The notes beneath the pieces are model-generated. The model did no database searches. It was not told the origin of the DNA and saw nothing but the letters and a program-made list of their open reading frames with translations. This document shows, in pieces, positions 1 through 5,105 of a stretch of 5,105 bases of DNA; the stretch's first letter is position 1; each line of letters opens with the position of its first letter. The DNA is from Desulfobacterales bacterium S5133MH16 (GTDB lineage: Bacteria; Desulfobacterota; Desulfobacteria; Desulfobacterales; UBA11574), in NCBI GenBank assembly GCA_001751005.1, contig MAXL01000151.1, forward strand, positions 1 through 5,105, read 5' to 3'. A program made the translations under genes and the position numbers.

Positions 1-96
1 GATATCCCTTCACATGCTATTGCTGTTGGGAATCCAGCTAAAACTATCAAATTAAGAACAGATACGACAAACAAATTGCAACCATTATCCCCATGA
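1..96 (+). CDS. Hexapeptide-repeat acyltransferase, C-terminal end only (partial)
   Basis: Frame 1 is open from the window edge to a TGA at 94-96 and encodes the last 31 residues of a protein. The segment SHAIAVGNPAK (residues 5-14 of the fragment) is the typical end of left-handed beta-helix acyltransferases, the maltose/serine/sugar O-acetyltransferase type, where the last coil is followed by a V-G-N-P-A-K loop near the acetyl-CoA site. Such enzymes usually acetylate a sugar or amino-sugar in polysaccharide clusters. The substrate cannot be read from this fragment. The tail after the motif (about 17 residues, polar, threonine-rich) is unremarkable. The stop overlaps the start of the glycosyltransferase as ATGA at 93-96, so the two are probably translationally coupled and belong to one operon. 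The start and most of the gene lie upstream of the window. Confidence 0.8.
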   Translation, partial: DIPSHAIAVGNPAKTIKLRTDTTNKLQPLSP

Positions 97-1346
97 AAAA
101 AAAACGTATTCTATTTATTTCTCAAATGTTTGCTCCGGAGTTTGGAGCAGGAGCTGCCCGTAGTGGTGATCTGTCCAGAGAGTGGTGCCAGTCCGGCCAC
201 GCAGTGACCATATTGACCGGCTTCCCAAACTATCCCTCTGGTCGTCGTTTTTCCGGGTTTGATTATGGGAACAGGGTTTTTAAACGGGAATTGAAAGATG
301 GCATAGAAATAGTCCGTACATTCAACTGGTTTTCAAAGCCAGGGAGCTTTGCTGATCGAATGCTTAATTCGTTTTCTTCCCTGGTTTCCAATTCATTATG
401 GGGATTATTTGCAAAACGCCGTTTTGATCTGGTGATTGCAAGCAGCCCACAACCATTTATTCTTATTCAGGGATGGATGATTGCCCGCCTGCATCGCATT
501 CCCTTTGTCGCGGAAATCAGGGACCCGTGGCCCGAAGTCGTATCCATACGTGGTTTTTTTTCCAAAAGGCTTCCTTGTCAGGCTCTCAGAAAATACATCA
601 CCAGAATGTATCATGCCTGTGACATGCTCGTTGGTGTCGCGGACAACTACCGTGATCTTTTCAGCGAAAAATATGATGTTCCTGAAAGCAAGATTGCCGT
701 TATAAGAAATGGCTGCAACTCTCATCTGTTTCAGCCGGGGCTAAAAGAAAACGAGTTTCGAGAAAAACATGGTCTGACAGGCAAATTTGTCTGCAGTTTT
801 GTTGGCAATGTCGGTAATTTCCTGCGGTGCGAGACCCTTGTCAGGGCGGCTCACTCACTCAGAAGTGATCCCGATATTGTTTTTATCTTCGTCGGTTCCG
901 GGGCAGGCCTCAAAAAAGTGGGTCAGGTTAAGGAAGAACTCGGGGCCGATAATGTGCGCTTGCTCGGTTCAGTTCCCAGGGAAAAGGTGCCTCAAGTGTA
1001 CCACGCATCTGACGTTTCGATTGCCCATGCCATGAATCACCCGTATTATAGCACCTGTATTGGAGCAAAAATCTGGGAAATTATGGGGTCCGGGGTGCCG
1101 ATTCTTGTCGGTTTCCGGGGAGAAACTCAGCAGATTATTGAAGAGGCACAGGCCGGCTATTCTTTTGAACCGGAAAATGCCGAGGAACTTGCATTTTTTA
1201 TAAAAAAGATAAAAAACGATCCTGATCTGGCGCAACAGCTTGGCCGAAACGGCAGACAATTTATCGAATCAGGATGTACCCGAAGACAGTTGGCGGAAAA
1301 GTACCTTCAGGAAATAGACCGCATTCTGGGGGACTCTTCTTCTTGA
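93..1346 (+). CDS. GT4-family glycosyltransferase (WbuB-like)
   Basis: A 417-residue cytoplasmic or membrane-associated glycosyltransferase with the two-Rossmann-fold GT-B layout. Seen in the sequence: an N-terminal strand KRILFISQMFAPEFGAGA (residues 4-21) followed by DLSREW, then LTGFPNYPSG at 41-50; EIRDPWPE at 141-148; the interdomain VIRNGCN at 203-209; a C-terminal nucleotide-sugar domain starting around FVGNVG at 236-241; and KIWEIMGSGVPIL at 326-338 with GETQQIIEE at 343-351. This pattern matches the WbuB-like branch of GT4, in which the first glutamate of the usual E-x7-E motif is not obvious; E329 would be the second. Members transfer a sugar, often an N-acetylated amino sugar, from a nucleotide donor to a lipid-linked or glycan acceptor. 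Donor and acceptor are unknown here. The start overlaps the preceding stop by ATGA and no strong Shine-Dalgarno is visible, which fits coupling. The length is normal for the family. Confidence 0.9.
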   Translation: MKKKRILFISQMFAPEFGAGAARSGDLSREWCQSGHAVTILTGFPNYPSGRRFSGFDYGNRVFKRELKDGIEIVRTFNWFSKPGSFADRMLNSFSSLVSNSLWGLFAKRRFDLVIASSPQPFILIQGWMIARLHRIPFVAEIRDPWPEVVSIRGFFSKRLPCQALRKYITRMYHACDMLVGVADNYRDLFSEKYDVPESKIAVIRNGCNSHLFQPGLKENEFREKHGLTGKFVCSFVGNVGNFLRCETLVRAAHSLRSDPDIVFIFVGSGAGLKKVGQVKEELGADNVRLLGSVPREKVPQVYHASDVSIAHAMNHPYYSTCIGAKIWEIMGSGVPILVGFRGETQQIIEEAQAGYSFEPENAEELAFFIKKIKNDPDLAQQLGRNGRQFIESGCTRRQLAEKYLQEIDRILGDSSS

Positions 1347-1391
1347 TGGATGAAGAACTCAAAGACTTCCATTTTTTGAATACACCAGAGC

Positions 1392-1396
1392 AAGGA
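1392..1396 (+). promoter_or_regulatory. Ribosome binding site favouring the 1403 start of the DUF362 gene
   Basis: AAGGA lies six bases before the ATG at 1403, the best Shine-Dalgarno spacing near this gene's beginning. The competing ATG at 1346 overlaps the glycosyltransferase stop (TGATG) but has only a G-run about 13 bases upstream. The ATG at 1274 lies deep inside the glycosyltransferase. The site therefore argues for 1403, while coupling at 1346 remains possible. Confidence 0.5.
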
Positions 1397-1402
1397 AATG
1401 AT

Positions 1403-2392
1403 ATGGAATATCAAAAAACCGTCCACGTAAGAAAGACATCACCCAAAACATTACTGGAAAATGTTGGTAATCTTGTACAGGAGTCACTTGCAGGTCATTT
1501 TGACAAGGATCTCAAGACAGTTATCAAGATGAATGGCAACTTCGATAGAATCTATCCGGGTTCAAACACCTCTCCATGGTTTCTTGATGCCTTCTTAAGT
1601 GTGTTGCGAGATCATGGATTTCGAAATCTTCTTGTGGTGGAAGGCGACTTAATGACATTTCGCGCCTATGATATGATCAGGCGAACCGGCCTGATTCACA
1701 TCCTGCACAAATATGATACCCCTTTTATCGATTACGAAGATTTTCCCAGGAACGAGAAGGAAATTCCGTTGCTTTTCGACACAGCGCAAGTCATTAATAC
1801 CCCCGTTCCCCACGCCCATGGCATAGCAAAAATATCATGCGCTACCAAAAACCTGTTCGGTGTCCTGCCAGTATATCGCCGGAAATATCACCGTATCCTT
1901 TCGGAAAAATTGTTGGAAACAAACGATGCCATGAGCATGTACACGATTGTAGACGGAACAATCGGCCTTGATTCGGAATCAACCCGGCGTGGAGATCCTC
2001 GGAGGCTTGATCTACTGATGGCCGGTTGGAATAATCTAAAAATAGACATAATAGTATCGTGGATACTTGGTTATGATACGCCGGAGGAAATACCTCTTCT
2101 GCAAATGGCTCTGGAGCAAAACAAGGTGGATAAAGATATTATCCTGGCTGGCGATTTCAACAAGAAAGAAAATTTGCCGAGATTCAATTTCAAGTTTGAA
2201 CATTCCTTGATAAGAAAGACGGCAATGATGCTTGAAAACACTTTTCTTGAGGATACAAAGAGTTTTGTGTGGTGCGAAACACAACTACACAAACTATATC
2301 ATGCCTATTCTTTTAGGAAAAAACGAACTGATTTGTTTAAGGGAGACTGGATGGATTATTATAAGGGATATGAGGAGATAATCAATATCTAA
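1403..2392 (+). CDS. DUF362 domain protein without ferredoxin motifs
   Basis: A 329-residue protein from the ATG at 1403, or 348 residues from the ATG at 1346 that overlaps the previous stop; the extra 19 residues are polar and outside the recognisable domain. Family hallmarks, numbered from 1403: a start on KTVHVRK; TVIKMNGNF at 39-47, in the place of the usual IKPN segment; VVEGD at 78-82; AQVINTPVPHAHG at 128-140; the signature KISCATKNLFGVLP at 143-156; TIVDGTIGLDSES at 181-193; RRLDLLMAG at 200-208; DIIVSWILGYDTPEEIPLL at 215-233; and ILAGDF at 247-252. DUF362 has no well-settled general function. Many members carry a C-terminal 4Fe-4S ferredoxin pair, but here only C146 and C291 occur, so a cluster is unlikely. 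The last 80 residues (to the C-terminus) are charged and rich in aromatic residues and do not resemble another domain. It sits between a glycosyltransferase and a PHP protein in the same operon, so a glycan-related role is inferred only from context. Confidence 0.8.
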   Translation: MEYQKTVHVRKTSPKTLLENVGNLVQESLAGHFDKDLKTVIKMNGNFDRIYPGSNTSPWFLDAFLSVLRDHGFRNLLVVEGDLMTFRAYDMIRRTGLIHILHKYDTPFIDYEDFPRNEKEIPLLFDTAQVINTPVPHAHGIAKISCATKNLFGVLPVYRRKYHRILSEKLLETNDAMSMYTIVDGTIGLDSESTRRGDPRRLDLLMAGWNNLKIDIIVSWILGYDTPEEIPLLQMALEQNKVDKDIILAGDFNKKENLPRFNFKFEHSLIRKTAMMLENTFLEDTKSFVWCETQLHKLYHAYSFRKKRTDLFKGDWMDYYKGYEEIINI

Positions 2393-2396
2393 CCCT

Positions 2397-3065
2397 ATGG
2401 TCATCAATAAAGCAAAAATAGATCTTCATGTTCATACCTCTTATTCTCACGATGGGTTCATTACAATTTCGCAGTTAAAGAAATTTTTTAAAAAGCATCC
2501 AGAATATATATTTGCCATAACAGACCATGACGAAATCAAAGGGGCTTTAAAGGCGAAAAAAATATTCGGCGAAAGAATTATTGTCGGAGAGGAAATAAAA
2601 ACGAACAAAGGCGAAATTATCGGCCTTTATCTTAAGCAGTTTGTTAAACCCGGGATGACAATAGAGCAAACCATAGAGGAGATCAAGGGCCAGGGAGGTC
2701 TGGTGATGGTGCCACATCCTTATAAAAGAACAGGAAATCCTGACAGCCCTATATGTGAAAATGCATTAAACAAAAACATCGACCATTTTGATATTGTTGA
2801 AATTTTTAATGCCCGCAACAGAACTCGCGGAGCAAATGAAAAAGCCTTACAATTAGCAGATAATTTCAATAAACCTAAAGCAGTGGGCAGCGATGCCCAT
2901 GCCGTCTATGAACTTGGCAGATCATGTGTCATTGTTTCTTCCTATAATGGCAAAGACACTTTGTTAACACAATTAGCATCGGGCAAATGTGTTTGCCAAT
3001 CACTCGGTTTTATCCATAGAGTATTAACAAGAATACAAAGAGAATTGAAAAAGATAGATCTTTGA
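2397..3065 (+). CDS. PHP-domain metal-dependent phosphoesterase
   Basis: A 222-residue single-domain PHP protein. The metal-binding residues appear in the expected order: D9-L-H11-V-H13 with S18/D20-like residues following, T42-D43-H44-D45, E65-E66 after a V-G pair, H107 in VPHP, E135 and N138 in EIFNARN, and GSDAH with D166 and H168. This full set predicts a trinuclear metal centre and phosphoester hydrolysis. The layout is closest to the TrpH/RNase AM-like phosphatases and PHP proteins of polysaccharide loci; the substrate (nucleotide, sugar phosphate or phosphotyrosine) cannot be decided. The ATG lies four bases after the DUF362 stop. The purine-rich GAGGAG at 2372-2377 is 19 bases away, too far for an ordinary site. 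An in-frame ATA at 2385 would be better spaced but would be an unusual start, so ATG plus coupling is preferred. By eye the gene is more AT-rich than its upstream neighbours. Confidence 0.88.
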   Translation: MVINKAKIDLHVHTSYSHDGFITISQLKKFFKKHPEYIFAITDHDEIKGALKAKKIFGERIIVGEEIKTNKGEIIGLYLKQFVKPGMTIEQTIEEIKGQGGLVMVPHPYKRTGNPDSPICENALNKNIDHFDIVEIFNARNRTRGANEKALQLADNFNKPKAVGSDAHAVYELGRSCVIVSSYNGKDTLLTQLASGKCVCQSLGFIHRVLTRIQRELKKIDL

Positions 3066-3099
3066 AAATTGAAAATTTTTCCAAAGGTTTCAAGGCAAA

Positions 3100-4266
3100 A
3101 TGGGCAAAATTCTGATATTGGACGGTCAGCAGCGCAATGTTCTTTCTTGTGTGCGCAGTATGGGAAAGGCTGGCCATGAAGTAACAGTGGGTTCACACAA
3201 AAGAGATGCGTTATGCTTTGGGTCACGCTTTGCAAAGAAGCGTTTCTTATATACTGATCCGGCAGTAAAACCGGAAATATTTAACCAGGAGCTTGTTAAC
3301 CATATAAAAAAGAACTCTTATGAGCTGGTTTTGCCCTTTATTGATTCCACAACCGAATCTATGGTGAAGAATCAGGATATTATTAAAAGATTTGCGCCGT
3401 TGCTATTACCACCCCGAAATGCTTTTGAACTGGCTTTTGACAAGGCGGAAACCTTCAACCTGGCAAAACTGTTGAATATTCCCATTCCAGCCACCTGGTT
3501 CCCCGCATCGCTTAAAGAGGCCTCGGAAACAGCAAAAAATATAGAGTATCCGCTGATTATAAAACCCCGCAAGAGCTCCGGATCACGGGGGCTTAAAATA
3601 GCTAAAAATTTTCAGGATTTCAAAAAAAAATATGCCAAAACAGACGAAGAATATCCCAATCCCATTATTCAGGAATTTATCCCTCTCAAAGAGGCTGTTG
3701 GTTTTGTTTCCCTGTATGGCAGGGACAATACCTTGAAAGCATACTGCCAGCATAGACGGTTGCACGAATACCCTTTAACCGGCGGGCCGTCAACCTTGAG
3801 AGAAACAATCCTTGACGACAGGCTGACTGTTTTTGGCACACGGCTATTAGATGAACTTAGCTGGCAGGGGCCGGCCATGGTGGAGTTTCGTGTAGATGCA
3901 AGAGACAATATTCCCAAACTAATGGAGATCAATCCAAGATTATGGGGGTCTATCGCCTTGCACATAGCCGCCGGAATTAATTTTCCGGAGTTGATCCGGA
4001 TGGAGGCCCAGGGCGAAAAATATGACGCTGTTTTTTTCTACAAAGTGGGTACAAGAGCAAAATGGTTTCTACCAGGAGAACTTCTCTATTTTTTGGCAAA
4101 TTTGCGTCATGGAAAGATCTGTCTTGATGCCTTGAAATGGCGTGGTGACAATCAGGTATTGGATATTTTATCATCCGATGATCCAATGCCGGCATGGGTT
4201 ATGATGAAAAACCTTTTTAAATCTGTTTTTAACTTGAAAACCCTGAAGCATTCTATTTTTAGATAA
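3100..4266 (+). CDS. ATP-grasp ligase, carbamoyl-phosphate-synthase-like
   Basis: A 388-residue ATP-grasp enzyme. Residues 1-30 form a Rossmann-like strand and helix (KILILDGQQRNVLSCVRSM). A pre-ATP-grasp region ends near FDKAETFNLAKLLNIPIPATW (113-133). The ATP lobe shows LIIKPRKSSGSRG at 152-164, with K155 and a Ser/Gly loop for phosphates, then IIQEFIP at 189-195 as hinge. The metal-binding end shows VEFR with E262 and MEINPRLWGS at 275-284 with E276 and N278. Such enzymes activate a carboxylate as acyl-phosphate and join it to an amine or other nucleophile. In surface-glycan clusters they are thought to add amino acids or similar groups to sugars, an inference here. The last 90 residues (from about 300) hold FFYKVGTRAKWFLPGELLYFL, probably family-specific and possibly membrane-facing. 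AAGG at 3092-3095 is four bases before the ATG. The gap to the PHP gene is 34 bases with no terminator seen. Confidence 0.88.
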   Translation: MGKILILDGQQRNVLSCVRSMGKAGHEVTVGSHKRDALCFGSRFAKKRFLYTDPAVKPEIFNQELVNHIKKNSYELVLPFIDSTTESMVKNQDIIKRFAPLLLPPRNAFELAFDKAETFNLAKLLNIPIPATWFPASLKEASETAKNIEYPLIIKPRKSSGSRGLKIAKNFQDFKKKYAKTDEEYPNPIIQEFIPLKEAVGFVSLYGRDNTLKAYCQHRRLHEYPLTGGPSTLRETILDDRLTVFGTRLLDELSWQGPAMVEFRVDARDNIPKLMEINPRLWGSIALHIAAGINFPELIRMEAQGEKYDAVFFYKVGTRAKWFLPGELLYFLANLRHGKICLDALKWRGDNQVLDILSSDDPMPAWVMMKNLFKSVFNLKTLKHSIFR

Positions 4267-4272
4267 ACAGTG

Positions 4273-4293
4273 GTCAGGGATCAGGGGTTGGGG
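4273..4293 (+). repeat. Degenerate 7-base tandem repeat (about three units)
   Basis: Three consecutive 7-base units read GTCAGGG, ATCAGGG and GTTGGGG, the first two differing at one position and the third at three. They lie between the ATP-grasp stop and the TTG start of the four-helix-bundle gene. From general experience, short RTCAGKG-type repeats often occur next to genes of this four-helix-bundle family; I cannot check how general that is. The array is short, so chance is possible. Confidence 0.4.
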
Positions 4294-4300
4294 AGTTAGA

Positions 4301-4305
4301 GAAGG
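4301..4305 (+). promoter_or_regulatory. Ribosome binding site for the TTG start at 4311
   Basis: GAAGG lies five bases before TTG at 4311. The frame is open upstream to the ATP-grasp stop region but contains no ATG or GTG there, so this site decides the TTG start. Confidence 0.5.
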
Positions 4306-4310
4306 TAGCG

Positions 4311-4673
4311 TTGCTAAAAAGTTATCAGGATTTGGAAGTTTGGCAAAAAGCAATGGATTTAGTGGTGTTGTGCTATGAGATAACGAAAAAGTTCCCCAAA
4401 AACGAGATTTATGGACTTTCCAGCCAATTGCAACGTGCGGCTGTGTCTGTGCCGGCAAATATTGCAGAGGGTCGTCATCGACAATCCAGCAAAGAGTTTT
4501 TACAATATTTGTCAATTGCGTATGGTTCACTTGCAGAGATTGAAACCCATGTTCAGATAGCTGGACGGTTAAATTATATCGATGAAGATCAAATAAACAA
4601 AACGCTAAACAAAACAGCAGAAATTGGAAGAATGCTTAATGGCTTGAGTCGGTCTATTAGGAAAAGAATTTAA
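4311..4673 (+). CDS. Four-helix-bundle protein, 23S rRNA intervening-sequence (IVP) family
   Basis: A 120-residue protein matching the S23/IVP four-helix-bundle family along its whole length. It opens with KSYQDLEVWQKAMDL (residues 3-17), the usual family start, and continues through SSQLQRAAVSVPANIAEGR (37-55) with the conserved S-V-P-A-N-I-A-E-G core, QSSKEFLQYLSIAYGSLAEIE (58-78), and a last helix from about 93 to 113. Family members form homopentameric barrels of four-helix bundles and are thought to bind nucleic acid. Some are encoded inside 23S rRNA genes, and the Avd protein of diversity-generating retroelements is a relative. Here there is no rRNA sequence around it and no reverse transcriptase or template/variable repeat in the window, so it is a free-standing member of unknown role. 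The start is TTG, supported by GAAGG upstream and by the family N-terminus beginning right after it. It lies 44 bases after the ATP-grasp gene but probably marks accessory DNA. Confidence 0.87.
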   Translation: MLKSYQDLEVWQKAMDLVVLCYEITKKFPKNEIYGLSSQLQRAAVSVPANIAEGRHRQSSKEFLQYLSIAYGSLAEIETHVQIAGRLNYIDEDQINKTLNKTAEIGRMLNGLSRSIRKRI

Positions 4674-4753
4674 TTTAGGTTCATCCGGTTTAACCATACC
4701 TCTATTACTATAGCCATTGAAAATACTGACAAAAAATGGACAGGAACAAATTG

Positions 4754-4762
4754 ACAATATCG
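4754..4762 (+). repeat. Left copy of 9-base direct repeat ACAATATCG
   Basis: ACAATATCG occurs here and again at 5040-5048, one copy just outside each end of the predicted structured RNA (7 bases from the left end of its closing stem, 8 from the right). For two flanks of about 50 bases the chance of such a match is roughly one in a hundred with even base composition. It could be a target-site duplication or coincidence. Confidence 0.4.
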
Positions 4763-4769
4763 CCTCTTA

Positions 4770-5031
4770 GCCATTTCGTGTGAGTAGGTGCAGGCAGGAC
4801 CTTGGAGAGGTCAAAATCTACCGTCCATATTTCTTCCACAATCCTATTCGACCTGTCCGGAGGATAGGGCTGCTGGGGAGCAACCCCGAGTGCCGAGGCA
4901 GGGACCAAGACCGAAGAGGGTAGCTTCTGCTGACCTCTATTTATTCTCTTCGGGATTGGTACTAAAGCGATAAACCCCAAGGGTCTGGGAACAGAGTCCC
5001 CAAGAATACCAAATTATCCATACGAAATAGC
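4770..5031 (+). ncRNA. Predicted structured RNA, unassigned family (possibly HEARO/OMEGA-like)
   Basis: Complementary segments fold this stretch into a compact RNA. Closing stem: 4773-4782 (ATTTCGTGTG) with 5019-5028 (CATACGAAAT), ten pairs including one G-U, plus two more pairs beyond a mismatch. Inside: 4784-4789 with 4816-4821 (one G-U) enclosing hairpin 4798-4802/4808-4812; 4843-4847 with 4864-4868 continuing as 4852-4854/4861-4863; hairpin GGGG 4875-4878/CCCC 4884-4887, with CTGC 4870-4873/GCAG 4898-4901 outside it; 4904-4908 with 4956-4960, a tandem GA/GA internal loop, then eight pairs 4911-4918/4946-4953 capped by GGTAGC/GCT-g-ACC; and 4981-4987 with 4992-5000, capped by a GGAA (GNRA) loop with a two-base bulge. 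The G-U pairs, GA/GA loop and GNRA loop make sense only on the plus strand. No tRNA, rRNA, RNase P, tmRNA or group II domain V motif is seen. Pairings were found by eye; energy and covariation are untested. A HEARO/IscB omega-RNA is suggested by size and general look only. Confidence 0.55.
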
Positions 5032-5039
5032 GAAAAACC

Positions 5040-5048
5040 ACAATATCG
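5040..5048 (+). repeat. Right copy of 9-base direct repeat ACAATATCG
   Basis: This is the second copy of the 9-mer found at 4754-4762. The interval between copies (4763-5039, 277 bases) contains the whole predicted RNA. If the repeat is a target duplication, that interval is the inserted unit and the imperfect inverted repeat formed by the closing stem would lie near, not at, its ends. Confidence 0.4.
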
Positions 5049-5105
5049 TAAAAACTAATTGATTTTACAACATAAATTGCCAGGTACGCAAAAACCGGAA
5101 GAACC
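5049..5105. other. Right-edge stretch with no supported gene
   Basis: An AT-rich inverted repeat GTAAAA/TTTTAC (5048-5053 and 5063-5068) is the only structure seen; it lacks the GC stem of an ordinary terminator. Two plus-strand frames are open from about 5058-5075 to the edge, but neither has an ATG or recognisable protein start. The 96 bases before the RNA, 4674-4769, likewise show no gene, promoter or terminator I can support. Confidence 0.5.

Noticed and set aside
405..725. Minus-strand frames inside the glycosyltransferase, DUF362 and ATP-grasp genes
   Set aside because: They lie opposite well-supported family members, have no recognisable domains, and are explained by shadow reading.
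4736..4828. Six-base complement ATGGAC (4736-4741) with GTCCAT (4823-4828) as an alternative outer stem
   Set aside because: It would cross the stronger ten-pair closing stem, is short, and is of a length expected by chance.
4708..4980. Minus-strand 90-codon open frame, and a plus-strand 61-codon frame at 4788-4973
   Set aside because: Both cover the strongly self-complementary RNA region, have unusual proline-rich or low-information translations, and match no family I know. They look like by-products of the structured GC-rich segment.
5048..5068. Inverted repeat GTAAAA/TTTTAC as a terminator
   Set aside because: The stem is only six pairs, nearly all A-T, with a nine-base loop and no following T-run; too weak to call.
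4937..5105. Minus-strand frame open from the right edge to a stop at 4937-4939, with a hydrophobic translation
   Set aside because: It could be the end of a membrane protein gene, but the hydrophobic look follows from AT-rich DNA and it overlaps the RNA helices. No domain is recognisable and the start is out of view.
4311..5105. Diversity-generating retroelement (IVP-family protein as Avd)
   Set aside because: The Avd relationship prompted a look, but no reverse transcriptase, variable repeat or adenine-mismatched template repeat is present in the window.
4674..5105. Group II intron end, RNase P RNA, tmRNA, tRNA or a known riboswitch
   Set aside because: No domain V hairpin, no RNase P or tmRNA core sequences, no T-loop or acceptor stem, and no cobalamin, TPP or SAM aptamer motif could be found by eye.
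1..5105. CRISPR array
   Set aside because: No regularly spaced repeats of 20-40 bases occur anywhere; the only repeats are the 7-base array at 4273-4293 and the 9-base pair.

Overview
The window reads as bacterial chromosome of moderate GC content. It holds a tightly packed plus-strand run of surface-glycan type genes, followed by a small accessory stretch. No marker gene fixes the taxon. The mix of a WbuB-like GT4 glycosyltransferase, DUF362, PHP, ATP-grasp and a free-standing four-helix-bundle (23S IVP family) gene would suit an anaerobic Gram-negative such as a Desulfobacterota member, but that is a guess from gene content.

Layout, all on the plus strand: 1-96 is the last 31 codons of a left-handed beta-helix acyltransferase. 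93-1346 is a GT4 glycosyltransferase overlapping it by ATGA. 1403-2392 (or from 1346) is a DUF362 protein without ferredoxin motifs. 2397-3065 is a PHP-domain metal-dependent phosphoesterase. 3100-4266 is a carbamoyl-phosphate-synthase-like ATP-grasp ligase. Gaps are 34 bases or less, or there is an overlap, except for 56 bases before the DUF362 gene if its later start is used. This looks like one operon. A reasonable inference is that it builds and decorates a glycan: sugar transfer (GT4), acyl transfer (hexapeptide protein), and attachment of an amino acid or other carboxylate by the ATP-grasp ligase. The DUF362 and PHP steps are unassigned.

From 4267 the character changes. A short degenerate 7-base GT-rich tandem repeat precedes a four-helix-bundle gene with a TTG start (4311-4673). 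It is not inside an rRNA gene here.

The last 430 bases (4674-5105) have no convincing protein gene, but 4770-5031 looks like a compact structured RNA read from the plus strand. It has a 10-pair long-range closing stem, at least five internal helices, a tandem G-A internal loop and a GNRA-capped hairpin. G-U pairs and loop types favour the plus strand. A 9-base direct repeat sits just outside both ends of the closing stem, so the RNA may be a small mobile insertion. The RNA is the best candidate for something undescribed. A HEARO/OMEGA-type RNA preceding an IscB-like gene beyond the right edge is one testable idea, not shown by this window.
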